A stretch of 62,915 nucleotides of DNA, from the NCBI RefSeq assembly GCF_024198175.1, contig NZ_JAJVKV010000029.1:1-62915 (forward strand), in the 5' to 3' direction. The stretch is from Pyxidicoccus xibeiensis (GTDB lineage: Bacteria > Myxococcota > Myxococcia > Myxococcales > Myxococcaceae). Positions 44,910 to 53,780 of this stretch are shown piece after piece; within the stretch, counting starts at the first letter, position 1; every line of letters begins with the position of its first letter. Both the position numbers and the translations under genes were made by a program. The notes beneath the pieces are model-generated. The model was not told the DNA's origin, searched no databases, and was given only the letters and a program-made list of their open reading frames with translations.

Positions 44910-45195
44910 GGAAGAGGCTGTAGAAATTCCCATCGACGGGAACCTGGACCTGCATCTCTTCCACCCCAGGGACGTGAAGGACCTCGTCGTCGAGTACCTG
45001 TGGGCGTGCCGTCAGAAGGGCCTGCTCGACGTGCGCATCATCCACGGCAAGGGCACGGGGGCGCTGCGGCGCACGGTGCACTCGCTGCTGCCGAAGCTGC
45101 CGGAGGTGGAGTCATTCCAGTCCGCCTCGGAGGCTGACGGCGGCTGGGGCGCGACGTGGGTGCGGCTGAAGCCGCCGGAGGCCCCCACTACGTAG
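44830..45195 (+). CDS. Smr-domain protein
   Basis: The 121-aa protein has a Pro/Glu-rich N-terminal 30 residues, then a Smr domain with the LDLHLFHP motif and the HGKGTGALR loop. The Smr domain (MutS2 C-terminal type) is an endonuclease or nucleic-acid-binding fold; stand-alone copies have been tied to RNA cleavage and ribosome rescue. It converges on the helicase gene, with a hairpin between. Confidence 0.88.
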   Translation: MARGRLPPQPASEPPLPPEGPEPLPTEEEAVEIPIDGNLDLHLFHPRDVKDLVVEYLWACRQKGLLDVRIIHGKGTGALRRTVHSLLPKLPEVESFQSASEADGGWGATWVRLKPPEAPTT

Positions 45196-45227
45196 TTCCC
45201 GGTGCGGAGCCCTCTTCGCAGCGAGTG

Positions 45228-45250
45228 CCACCCGTGCTTCGCATGGGTGG
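45228..45250. terminator. Hairpin between convergent Smr and helicase genes
   Basis: CCACCCGTGC (45228-45237) pairs with GCATGGGTGG (45241-45250) over a TTC loop, with one G-T wobble. It lies in the 74-bp gap between convergent stops and is a likely bidirectional terminator, although no long T-run follows. Confidence 0.5.
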
Positions 45251-45269
45251 GTGTAGGTATTCGCTCCGC

Positions 45270-48041
45270 TCAGGACAGCCAGAAGTACGCGGAGGCGATG
45301 AGCGAGCGCTTCTCGTTCACCTTCGCCTTCTGGGCGAGGTCCGCGAGCTGCCGGTCCTTGGCGGCGTAGCGCTTCTCCTCCTCGTTGCGCAGCGAGGACA
45401 GCTTGCGGCGGTACTCGCGCTCCATCCGGTCCGAGTGCGCGCGCGCCTTGGCCCGCTCCGCCACGTCCTCGGCCGTTGCCGCCACCGCCTTGCGCGCGTC
45501 GAACCAGACCTGCCGCGCGGCCTCCACGGCCTCGCGAGACTCCATCAGGCAGTCCTCGACGTACCGGTCCGCGCGCTCCTTGGCCTTGTCCAGCTCCAGC
45601 GCGTTGCGGCGCTCCGCGGCCCGGACGATTTCGTCCTTGGCCGCCACCAGCGCCTGCTCCTGCATGAGCTGCACGGACACCGGCGCGGGCTGGCGGCGCT
45701 TCTCCGGCTTCGCCTCCAGCTTCACGAAGTGCGCCCCGTCCGACAGGGGCAGCGCCCGGAAGCCGCCGTCCCGCTCGCGCACCAGCACCAGGTGCACCAG
45801 CTTCTCCTCCGGCTTCAGGCCCGTCGTCTCGAACTTGTACGCGAACCACCAGCCCTCGCAGCCGGCCAGCCGCGCCAGGCGCGACGGCAGCCCGGACGCG
45901 TCCAGTTGCAGGTAGCTCACCGCGTCCTGCGTCCGCTCCTTCACCGCGTACGCGGCCTTCGCAATCTCCAGCCGGCCCGAGGTGCGGCTGCCCAGCACGG
46001 ACGCGGTCAGCGCGCGCGCCTCCTGCTGCCGCTTCGCCAGCGCCTCCTTCGTCTGGTCCTGCTGCCCGCGCAGCCGCCGCCGCACGTCACCGTCGAAGCG
46101 CTCCAGCACCACCGAGCGCATCTCCGTCATGCGCTTGCTGATGCGGCCCTCGAGCTCCTCGCGGAGCTTGTCGAAGGCAATGTTGATTTCCTCCGGCTTC
46201 CGGCAGGACTGGTAGATGTCCAGGATGCGCCGCTCGAAGTCGACGCCGCTCTCCAGCGCGCCCAGGATTTCGTCCGACGCGCCAAAGACGCCGTCGAAGA
46301 GGTTGAGCTTCTTCTCCAGCAGCTCGAACAGGCGCGCGTCCGCCGCGTTCATCCGGTTGAGGAAGTTGATGACCAGCACGTCCCGCTGCTGGCCGTACCG
46401 GTGGCACCGGCCGATGCGCTGCTCCACCCGCTGCGGGTTCCACGGCAGGTCGTAGTTCACCACCAGGTTGCAGAACTGGAGGTTCAGCCCCTCGGCCCCG
46501 GCCTCCGTGCAGATGAGGATCTGCGACTTGTTCCGGAAGTCGTCCACCAGCGCCCGCCGCTCCTCCGGCGTGCTGGCCAGGTCACCGGCCAGCAGGGAGA
46601 TCTTCCCCCGGTAGCCGTTGTCCGACAGCAGGTTGAAGAGGTACTGCTGCGTGCGCTTGGACTCGGTGAAGATGAGCGCCTTCTCCGGCCAGCCGTGCGC
46701 GCGCATCACCCCGAACGTGCGGTCCAGGCCGCGCTTGAGCGCCTCGCCCTTGGCGTTGACCTTGATGGAGTCGGCCAGGTCCGCGTACTGCCGCAGCTCC
46801 CAGACCTCCTGCTCCAGCGCGCGGACGTTGGGCGCCTTGGCCGGGTCGTCCGACCACTCCTCGCCCTCCTCGACGAACTGCTTGGCCTCCTCCGGCTCGA
46901 ACAGGGCCAGCGCCTGCTGGCCCAGCTTCGCCGCCGCCAGCCGCTTCTCCAGGTTGTCCGACAGCCGCCGCAGGGTGGGGGCGATGGCGTACGTCGAGGA
47001 CGCGAGCAGCTTGCGGTAGCAGAGCGTCAGCAGCGTCTTCTTGCCGGGTTCAATCGCCGCGGCCTCCGAGCGCTGGAGGTACTCGCTGACCTTCTCGTAG
47101 AGGTCGTGCTCCTCGGGGGAGGGGGTGAAGTCCTCCACGATGGAGCGGCGGTTGGTGTAGCGGACGTACTCGCGCACCTGCCGGCGCAGGGTGCGCTGCA
47201 CCACGGGGGCCAGCCGCTCCTTCAGCTCGGCGACGGCGGCCTCGGACATGCCGCCGCCCTCGTCCACGCGGTAGCGGCTGCGGAAGGCGTGCTCGGGGCC
47301 GAGGATCTGCTCGTCCAGCAGCGACATCAGCCCGAACAGCTCCATGATGTCGTTCTGGAGCGGGGTGGCGGTGAGCAGCAGCTTGGGCTTGCCGGCCAGC
47401 GCGGCCTTCAGCGCCTGGCCCATCTTGTTGTTGGGCCGGTGCGCGTTGCGCAGGCGGTGGGCCTCGTCGATGACGACCAGGTCCCACGGAATCTCCGCCG
47501 CCAGCGCGCCCTTGTTCGCCGCGAAGGGGTGCGAGCAGATGACGGGGAAGGGCTGGTCGAAGCAGTTGCCGGTGGCCCGCACGGTTCGGCCGTCCACCAG
47601 CACGCTGTCCAGGTCGAACTTCTCCCGCAGCTCGCTGTTCCACTGCGCGCGCAGCGTGGCCGGCGCGAGGATGAGGATGCGGTTCTTCCCCTCGGCCATC
47701 AGCTGCGCGATGACGAGGCCTGCTTCAATCGTCTTCCCGAGGCCGACCTCGTCGCCCAGCATGCAGCCGCCGCGCGACAGCGAGTCGAGCGCGAACATGG
47801 CGCCCTCGACCTGGTGCGGGTTGAGGTCCACCTTCGCTTCCGACAGCGCGCCGGCCAGCCGCTGCTGCGTGTCTCCACTGCGGGCCAGCAGCTCTTCCGC
47901 CAGCAGCCGCTCGTGGAAGGGAGTCAGCGACTTGAGGGGTGGCTCCGACTCCACCCGCGCCGCCATCGCCGCCGCCGCCGAAGCGTCCGCCTCCACCTCA
48001 ACCCTCAAGCCCCTCGCGCCCTCCGCCAAGACCGTCTCCAT
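45270..48041 (-). CDS. SNF2/RapA-type helicase with C-terminal coiled coil
   Basis: The 923-aa SF2 protein has Walker A in GDEVGLGKTIEAG, the DEAH box (VIDEAHRLRN) and TATPLQNDI. The helicase C domain has AGAEGLNLQ and QRIGRCHRYGQ (arginine fingers). The last 250 residues are highly charged, with a coiled-coil region rich in Glu, Arg and Lys. It resembles RapA/HepA-type and DISARM DrmD-type SNF2 ATPases, which remodel protein-DNA or RNA polymerase complexes. No methylase or other defence partner is beside it, so a stand-alone function is likely. The start has no clear ribosome site; a perfect hairpin lies 16 bp upstream. Confidence 0.93.
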   Translation of the reverse strand: METVLAEGARGLRVEVEADASAAAAMAARVESEPPLKSLTPFHERLLAEELLARSGDTQQRLAGALSEAKVDLNPHQVEGAMFALDSLSRGGCMLGDEVGLGKTIEAGLVIAQLMAEGKNRILILAPATLRAQWNSELREKFDLDSVLVDGRTVRATGNCFDQPFPVICSHPFAANKGALAAEIPWDLVVIDEAHRLRNAHRPNNKMGQALKAALAGKPKLLLTATPLQNDIMELFGLMSLLDEQILGPEHAFRSRYRVDEGGGMSEAAVAELKERLAPVVQRTLRRQVREYVRYTNRRSIVEDFTPSPEEHDLYEKVSEYLQRSEAAAIEPGKKTLLTLCYRKLLASSTYAIAPTLRRLSDNLEKRLAAAKLGQQALALFEPEEAKQFVEEGEEWSDDPAKAPNVRALEQEVWELRQYADLADSIKVNAKGEALKRGLDRTFGVMRAHGWPEKALIFTESKRTQQYLFNLLSDNGYRGKISLLAGDLASTPEERRALVDDFRNKSQILICTEAGAEGLNLQFCNLVVNYDLPWNPQRVEQRIGRCHRYGQQRDVLVINFLNRMNAADARLFELLEKKLNLFDGVFGASDEILGALESGVDFERRILDIYQSCRKPEEINIAFDKLREELEGRISKRMTEMRSVVLERFDGDVRRRLRGQQDQTKEALAKRQQEARALTASVLGSRTSGRLEIAKAAYAVKERTQDAVSYLQLDASGLPSRLARLAGCEGWWFAYKFETTGLKPEEKLVHLVLVRERDGGFRALPLSDGAHFVKLEAKPEKRRQPAPVSVQLMQEQALVAAKDEIVRAAERRNALELDKAKERADRYVEDCLMESREAVEAARQVWFDARKAVAATAEDVAERAKARAHSDRMEREYRRKLSSLRNEEEKRYAAKDRQLADLAQKAKVNEKRSLIASAYFWLS

Positions 48042-48056
48042 CCGTGATGTTCGAGG

Positions 48057-48079
48057 TCGCCCGCCAGTGAGGCGGGCGA
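48057..48079. repeat. Perfect 9-bp hairpin in front of the helicase
   Basis: TCGCCCGCC-AGTGA-GGCGGGCGA has perfect 9-bp arms. On the minus strand it would lie 16 nt before the helicase start, inside its leader or promoter. It could be an operator or an RNA structure limiting translation. Confidence 0.65.
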
Positions 48080-48242
48080 GAGAGACGCGCCATTTTGTTG
48101 ACGGAGACGTGTCTGTAAAGGGGGTCGTCTCCGGAGCCTAGAATTCGGCCTCCGCGCGATTGGCACAGTTCTTCGCGAGCGACGCACGCACTCGGAGCAC
48201 GCACGCATCTTCCGAACTTTCCGCTGGACTTGACGATGCGGG

Positions 48243-49589
48243 TTAGAGCAGCCCGCGCGATTTCACGTCGAGGTACGCGTTGAGGGCCGCCGCGCCGAAG
48301 CCCTTCGCGGGGGCCCGGACGACGAGTGCTCCCGCGTCGCGAAGGGTGGTCGCGGTGCGCCGGTACTCCGACTCCAGGCGCGCGGCGGCCTGGCGCGCGT
48401 AGGCGTCCTGGGCCTCCACGGGCACGGCGGTGGCCGCGGCCTCCACGTCCTCGTCCAGCAGCGAGGCGACGACGGGCAGGTGCCGGGGCCTCAGGGCCAG
48501 GGTGCGCGTGAGGAGGCTGGCGGAGGCGTCCGGGTCCACCAGGTCCGTGAAGAGCACCACCAGCGCGCGGCGCGTCTGCCGGGCGAAGGCGAAGTCGAAG
48601 GCGCGGCCGTAGTCGCTCTCCTCCAGCGCGGCCTCGGCGCGGTAGAGGGACTCGGTGATGAGGCGCAGGTGCTCGCGCCCCTTGCGGGGCGGGAGGAAGG
48701 AGCGCACGTCGCTGGCGAAGGCGAGCACGCCCACCATGTCGCCCGCGTCCAGGCCCACCCGCGCCAGCCGCAGCGCCGCGTCCACCGCATGGTCCAGCTT
48801 GCGGCGGCCCCGCACCCGGCCCGCCATGTGGCGCCCGCAGTCCAGCAGCAGCAGCACCGGCTGGTGCCGCTCCGGCTGCCACGTGCGCACCAGCGTGCTG
48901 GCGTGGCGCGCGGAGGCCTTCCAGTCGATGTGGCGGTAGTCGTCTCCGGGGCGGTACTCGCGCAGCGACTCGAACTCGCGCCCCTCGGCCGCGCGGCGCC
49001 GCTGCACGCGCGCGGAGGGGGAGTCCGAGGCCCGCGCCAGCGACAGCGCCTCGCGCGAGAGCGCCGTCAGGTCCGGGTACACCTTCACCGACTGCGCGGC
49101 CGGCACGCGGACCTGCCGCGCGCACAGGCCCAGCGGGCCCCGCAGCCGCAGGTGGACGTCCCCGAAGCGCGCGTCGCCCCGCGCCGGCGGCGTGACGAAG
49201 TACGTGAGCCCCGTCGTCCTGCCAGGGACAGGCGGCCCGCCGGGGAGCGTGAGGGCCTGGCGGTGGCCGGTGCTGTCCACATTCGTGGGCGGCTCGTCGC
49301 GGGCCTCCAGGCGCAGGGGGGCGGCGCCGCCGTCCGTCCGCTCGAAGTCCAGGTGCACCGGGTTGCGCGTGCCGGAGGAGAGGATGGGCTCCACCCGGCG
49401 CCGCACCGTCACCGCCTCCGCGCGCGGGGCCCGGAGGAAGTCCACCCCGCAGAGCGCGAGCACCGCCACGTCCACCGTCAGCGCCAGCCAGCCGAAGGCG
49501 GGGCTCGCCACCGCGAGGGCGGCGGGGACGAGGCCCGCGGCCAGCAGTGCGACGGCGAGGCCGGTGGGGACGGGACGGCCGAGGCTCAC
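48243..49589 (-). CDS. DUF58 membrane protein
   Basis: The 448-aa protein has two N-terminal membrane helices (GLAVALLAAGLVPAALAVAS and the following one). The DUF58 signature EFESLREYRPGDDYRHIDWK is present, with a von Willebrand factor-like segment (LLLDCGRHM). DUF58 proteins pair with MoxR ATPases in chaperone-like complexes that help assemble periplasmic or metal-containing complexes. The GTG start overlaps the stop of the MoxR gene (GTGA), so they form an operon. Confidence 0.9.
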   Translation of the reverse strand: MSLGRPVPTGLAVALLAAGLVPAALAVASPAFGWLALTVDVAVLALCGVDFLRAPRAEAVTVRRRVEPILSSGTRNPVHLDFERTDGGAAPLRLEARDEPPTNVDSTGHRQALTLPGGPPVPGRTTGLTYFVTPPARGDARFGDVHLRLRGPLGLCARQVRVPAAQSVKVYPDLTALSREALSLARASDSPSARVQRRRAAEGREFESLREYRPGDDYRHIDWKASARHASTLVRTWQPERHQPVLLLLDCGRHMAGRVRGRRKLDHAVDAALRLARVGLDAGDMVGVLAFASDVRSFLPPRKGREHLRLITESLYRAEAALEESDYGRAFDFAFARQTRRALVVLFTDLVDPDASASLLTRTLALRPRHLPVVASLLDEDVEAAATAVPVEAQDAYARQAAARLESEYRRTATTLRDAGALVVRAPAKGFGAAALNAYLDVKSRGLL

Positions 49590-50521
49590 CGGGGCACTCG
49601 GACCCGCTCGAGCGTCTGTCGCAGGACGTCGTCGGCGGTGACGCCCTCCACCTCGGCCTCGGCCTTGAGCAGGAGGCGGTGGTTGAGGACGCTGAAGGCC
49701 ACGTCCTTCACGTCGTCCGGGGTGACGAACTCCGTTCCCAGCAGCGCCGCGCGCGCCTTGGCGGCGGCCAGCAGCGCCTGGGCCGAGCGGGGACTGGCGC
49801 CCAGCCGCACCCTCGGGTGGGCGCGCGTCTCGCGCACCACGTTCACCACGTACTGGAGGATGGAGTCGTCGCACGACACGCGCGCGGCGCGCTGCTGGAG
49901 CTCCAGCAGGGTGGGCAGGTCCACCACGCGGTCCGTCGTCGGAGGCCGGCCCTCGCGCTGGTGGAAGGCGCGGAGCATGACGGTCTCCGCCTCGGCCTCC
50001 GGGTAGCCCACGCGCACGCGCATCATGAAGCGGTCCAGCTGCGCCTCGGGCAGCGGGTAGGTGCCCTCCAGCTCCAGCGGGTTCTGCGTGGCCACCACGA
50101 AGAAGTGCGGCGGCAGCGGGTGGGACACGCCGTCGATGGTGACCTGCCGCTCTTCCATGGCCTCCAGCAGCGCGGCCTGCGTCTTGGGCGGGGTGCGGTT
50201 GATTTCGTCCGCCACCACCACCTCCGTGAAGATGGGGCCCCGCACCAGCCGGAAGGCGTTGTCCTGCGGCTGGAAGACGTTGGTGCCGACGATGTCCGCC
50301 GGCATCAGGTCCGGGGTGAACTGGATGCGGGCGAAGTTCAGCCCGAGCGCCCCGGCCATGCTGCGCGCCGTGAGCGTCTTGGCCACGCCGGGCACGCCCT
50401 CCAGCAGCACGTGGCCGCGCGCCAGGAAGGCCGTCACCAGGTCGGCCAGCACGCGCTGCTGTCCGAAGACGGCCGCGCCGAGCGCGGAGGTGAGGCGGGA
50501 GAGGGGGGCGGCGTCGGACAT
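49586..50521 (-). CDS. MoxR-family AAA+ ATPase
   Basis: The 311-aa ATPase has Walker A GVPGVAKT, Walker B VVVADEINRTPPKTQ, sensor 1 VVATQNP and the MoxR insertion LEGTYPLPEAQLDRFMM, then a C-terminal helical lid. MoxR ATPases act as chaperones with DUF58 partners. Coupled to the DUF58 gene downstream; the zinc-ribbon gene lies 67 bp upstream on the same strand. Confidence 0.95.
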   Translation of the reverse strand: MSDAAPLSRLTSALGAAVFGQQRVLADLVTAFLARGHVLLEGVPGVAKTLTARSMAGALGLNFARIQFTPDLMPADIVGTNVFQPQDNAFRLVRGPIFTEVVVADEINRTPPKTQAALLEAMEERQVTIDGVSHPLPPHFFVVATQNPLELEGTYPLPEAQLDRFMMRVRVGYPEAEAETVMLRAFHQREGRPPTTDRVVDLPTLLELQQRAARVSCDDSILQYVVNVVRETRAHPRVRLGASPRSAQALLAAAKARAALLGTEFVTPDDVKDVAFSVLNHRLLLKAEAEVEGVTADDVLRQTLERVRVPR

Positions 50522-50588
50522 GGTGGAGGCAGACGGTAGTCCGCCGCCGCGAGGCGCGGCAGCGGATTCGTGAGGAGGACGGCGCGCT

Positions 50589-51482
50589 TCAGGCGGGCGA
50601 CTTGCTCTTGAGGCCCAGCAGCGTCCCGCCCACCATCGCGACCGAGCCCAGCACGGCCACGAAGACGCCGATGCTCGGGGACGAGTTCATCATCTCCGCG
50701 TTGCCGATGGGCGTGGGCACCTGCGTCGTGTCGGAGGAGATCTTGATGTAGATGATGCACCAGACGAGGCACACGAAGCTCGACACGAGCTGCGCCATCC
50801 AGGGGATGACCGGGTTGACGCCCGGCAGCGACTCGCGCACGCGGATGCCGATGGCGGTCATCACCACGATGGAGAGCACGAAGGCGATGGCGCCCAGGCT
50901 CATCAGCCCCAGCACGTCGCCATCCGCCGCCGTCTCCTTCCAGGGCAGGAAGCAGGTGAACAGCACCAGGGCCGCGCTCCAGAAGGCGACCTTGTCCCCG
51001 CCGCTCAGCAGGCGGAAGAGCTCCTTCGCGTCGCGGATGACCTCGTCCGGGTCCCCCATGGGGTTGTCCCCCGGGGCCCGGACGGAGCGGTCCCACGGGT
51101 CCGGCGCGGCGTCCTCCACCCTGGGCTCCGGCGCGCGGCGGGCCGGAGGGGCGGCGCGGGGAGGGGCGGCGGGCCGGGACGCCGTCGCGGACTTCGCGGC
51201 GCGCGGCGGCGCGGAGCGGACGATGTCGTCCATGCTCCGGATGTTGGTGGAGTCCGAGTCCGGCACCGCCGTGCGGCTGCCGGATTTGCCCTTGGGACGC
51301 GGGGCCGGCGCGGGCTTCGCGGCGGTGCGGGGGTCTTCCCGCGCGTCGGTGGACTCGTCGTCGTCTCCGGCGGGGGGCTCTCCGGCGAGGAAGGAGCCGT
51401 CGATGATGTAGTCACAGACGGAACAGATGGACGCTTTGGCGGCTACCTTCGAGCCGCAGCCAGGGCAGTTCAGGACCGGCAC
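50589..51482 (-). CDS. Zinc-ribbon membrane protein of unknown function
   Basis: The protein of about 297 aa starts with a zinc ribbon (LNCPGCGSKVAAKASICSVC). A disordered region of about 110 residues rich in Pro/Ala/Arg/Asp follows, then about four membrane helices (AALVLFTCFLPW, IAFVLSIVVMTAIG, LVSSFVCLVWCIIYI and VFVAVLGSVAMVGGTLL). It lacks a signal peptide; the ribbon is cytoplasmic. GTG at 51482 is chosen since it starts at the ribbon, as in related proteins. A TTG at 51536 would add 18 residues, but overlaps a TTGACA that may be a -35 box. It lies just upstream of the MoxR-DUF58 pair. Confidence 0.7.
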   Translation of the reverse strand: MPVLNCPGCGSKVAAKASICSVCDYIIDGSFLAGEPPAGDDDESTDAREDPRTAAKPAPAPRPKGKSGSRTAVPDSDSTNIRSMDDIVRSAPPRAAKSATASRPAAPPRAAPPARRAPEPRVEDAAPDPWDRSVRAPGDNPMGDPDEVIRDAKELFRLLSGGDKVAFWSAALVLFTCFLPWKETAADGDVLGLMSLGAIAFVLSIVVMTAIGIRVRESLPGVNPVIPWMAQLVSSFVCLVWCIIYIKISSDTTQVPTPIGNAEMMNSSPSIGVFVAVLGSVAMVGGTLLGLKSKSPA

Positions 51483-51592
51483 TCCCGCTGAGAGAAACGA
51501 GGCCGCATCTTCGGAGCCCCCGACCTCGGCTGTCAAACCCCATGCGCGCTAACCCCTGGATTTTCGCGGGGAATTGGCCTACGCCCCAGCGC

Positions 51593-53770
51593 ATGAGCCG
51601 CCTGCGCACCGCCGGTGCACCGTCCGCCCTCCTCGCTGTCCTCGTCCTGTCCTCCGCGTGTGTCCGCGCCGTCCCGGACTCACTCCCGGACACGGCCGAC
51701 GCGGCCTCCCTCGCGCGCATCCAGGCGTGGGAGGACCGCCGCTCGCTCGGAGACGGAGCGCTCGTCTCGCTGGCCACCGGTGCGCCGGAGGCCCGGGTGC
51801 GCGCGCGGGCGCTGCGCGCGCTGGCCCGCATCCAGGACCCGGCCACGCTGGACGCGGTGCGCGCGGGCCTGAAGGACGCCGAGCCGGACGTGCGGGACGA
51901 GGCCGCCTTCGCCGCCGGCGAGCTGGCCCTGGCGTGGGAGCCGCTGACGGACGCCGAGCGTGCGTCACTCGCGGAGGCGCTGCTGGAAGCGGAGGGCAAC
52001 GAGCGCGAGGCGCGGGTGCGCGCCATCCTGTTCGACGCGCTGGGCAGGACGGGGACGCCGGCCGCGGTGGCCCGGCTGGTGGAGCAGCTCCACAACGGTG
52101 ACGCGGTGGTGGCGGGCCGCGCCGCGCTGGTGCTGGGCGTGGCCGCGCGGCGGGGTGGGGCGGCGGTGGTGGCGGGCGTTCCGCTGGCGCCCGTGGAGGC
52201 GCTGCTGGCGGCGAAGCAGCCAGTGGAGGCGCGCTACGGGGGCGCCTATCTGCTCATGACGGCGAAGCGGCCCGAGGCGCTGCCCGCGCTGCGCCGCTGC
52301 CTCGGCGACGCGGACGCGGACGTGCGCGGCCTGTGCGCGAAGGCCTTCGGCGACGTGGGAGGCCCGGAGGACTCGGTGGTGCTGGGCCAACTGCTGGATG
52401 ACAAGGTGCCGCGCGTGGCGGCGGAGGCGGCGCGCTCGCTGGCGAAGCTGGCGGCGACGTGCAGCGGCCCCTGCACCGCGGTGGATGCGCTGGAGGCGCT
52501 GCTGCACCGGGCCCGGCGCGTGGCGCGGGGGATGGAGACCCCGGAGCTGGGCACGGCCGTGGCGGAGGCGCGGCAGCGCGGCGACAAGTCGGCCCCGCCG
52601 GAGACGCTGGCGCGCTCCGCGGATGGCCACGCGATCCTGGCGCTGGCGCAGCAAGGCCTGCCCGCCTTCGGCGAGAAGCTGCTGGTGGAGCTGCGGCTGG
52701 CGCTGGCGGACGCGGAGCGGGACGCGGCATCGGACCTGGCACGCGCGGACCTGGGCTGGCTGGACTGCCGCGTGGCGGCGGCCCTGGACCGGCAGCGCGG
52801 CGTGGTGGCGGACACGCTCAACTGCGGCTTCGGGCGGGTGCAGGACGAGCGGCGGCTGGCGCTGGGCCTGCGCGAGGTGGCGCAGTCACAGGGCAAGGAC
52901 CCGGCGGGCTTCGCGGTGGGCTACCTGCGCCACTCGGACGCGCGGGTGCGGCTGGGCGCGCTGGAAGTCCTCGGCGCCCGGCCCGTGATGCGGACGGCCA
53001 CGGCGGTGAGCCCGCTGCTGAAGGAGGAGGACCTGGTGGTGGCCGGAGCGGCGGCGACCACCCTGGGGAAGCTGAAGGGCCCGGGGGGCCGTGACGAGCT
53101 GGCGGCCCTCGCCGACCGCGTGCCGAAGGAGCCGGGAGACCTGGCGGAGCCGGTGGCCGGCGCGCTCGTCGCACTCGAGGGCAAGGCGGCGGAGCCGCGC
53201 TTGCGCGAGTGGCTGAAGCACCCGCATGCCAACGTGCGCCGCGTGGCGGCCGAGGCCCTCACCCAGCTCACCGGCCAGCCCGTGCGCTCCGAGCGCGTGG
53301 AGCTGCCGGAGGACACCTTCCGCCCGGAGCCCGCGCCGGCCCGGGCCGGGCTGGTGCTGCGCACGGCGAAGGGCGACATCACCGTGCTGCTCGACGTGGA
53401 CGAGGCGCCCCTCACCTCCGGCAACCTCTACGCGCTGGCGAAGAAGGGCTACTTCAACGGCGTCTCCTTCCACCGCGTGGTGCCGGACTTCGTCGCGCAG
53501 GGCGGAGACCCGCGCGGGGACGGGGAGGGCGGGCCCGGCTACTCCATCCGCTGTGAGATGACGCGCCGGCCGTACCGCCGCGGCACCCTGGGCATGGCGC
53601 TGGGGGGCAAGGACACCGGAGGCAGCCAGTTCTTCTTCACCCACGCGCCGCAGCCCCACCTGGACGGCCGCTACACGGCCTTCGGCGAGGTGGTGTCCGG
53701 CATGGACGTGGTGGACGCGCTGCTGGAGGGCGACATCATCCGCGAGGTGCGCACGGTGGAGCTGCCCTGA
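51593..53770 (+). CDS. HEAT-repeat lipoprotein fused to a cyclophilin-type peptidyl-prolyl isomerase
   Basis: The 725-aa protein has a lipoprotein signal (LLAVLVLSSAC). HEAT-like repeats fill most of the mature protein (for example RALARIQDPATLDAVRAGL, LAKLAATCSGPC and VRRVAAEALTQLTG). The last 165 residues are a complete cyclophilin domain: SFHRVVPDFVAQGGDPRGDG, then GMALGGKDTGGSQFFFTH and DGRYTAFGEVVSG. Cyclophilins isomerise proline peptide bonds. The HEAT part probably acts as a scaffold to place the enzyme near client proteins in the periplasm. The product is secreted, so an envelope-folding role is likely. It converges on the HD-GYP gene with 10 bp between stops. Confidence 0.88.
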   Translation: MSRLRTAGAPSALLAVLVLSSACVRAVPDSLPDTADAASLARIQAWEDRRSLGDGALVSLATGAPEARVRARALRALARIQDPATLDAVRAGLKDAEPDVRDEAAFAAGELALAWEPLTDAERASLAEALLEAEGNEREARVRAILFDALGRTGTPAAVARLVEQLHNGDAVVAGRAALVLGVAARRGGAAVVAGVPLAPVEALLAAKQPVEARYGGAYLLMTAKRPEALPALRRCLGDADADVRGLCAKAFGDVGGPEDSVVLGQLLDDKVPRVAAEAARSLAKLAATCSGPCTAVDALEALLHRARRVARGMETPELGTAVAEARQRGDKSAPPETLARSADGHAILALAQQGLPAFGEKLLVELRLALADAERDAASDLARADLGWLDCRVAAALDRQRGVVADTLNCGFGRVQDERRLALGLREVAQSQGKDPAGFAVGYLRHSDARVRLGALEVLGARPVMRTATAVSPLLKEEDLVVAGAAATTLGKLKGPGGRDELAALADRVPKEPGDLAEPVAGALVALEGKAAEPRLREWLKHPHANVRRVAAEALTQLTGQPVRSERVELPEDTFRPEPAPARAGLVLRTAKGDITVLLDVDEAPLTSGNLYALAKKGYFNGVSFHRVVPDFVAQGGDPRGDGEGGPGYSIRCEMTRRPYRRGTLGMALGGKDTGGSQFFFTHAPQPHLDGRYTAFGEVVSGMDVVDALLEGDIIREVRTVELP

Positions 53771-53780
53771 GGCGAGGGCC

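Noticed and set aside
45270..48041. DISARM-type defence system around the SNF2 helicase
   Set aside because: No methyltransferase, DrmA, DrmB or phospholipase D gene is nearby. The neighbours are Smr and DUF58/MoxR, so the helicase stands alone.
45156..48047. Open frame of 963 codons opposite the helicase
   Set aside because: Composition is typical of antisense frames (Leu, Arg, His, Gln runs) and there is no domain; the helicase motifs lie on the other strand.
48161..48176. Sigma-54-like TGGCAC element between the helicase and DUF58 genes
   Set aside because: The GG and GC are separated by 11 bp, not 10, and there is no plus-strand gene to drive.
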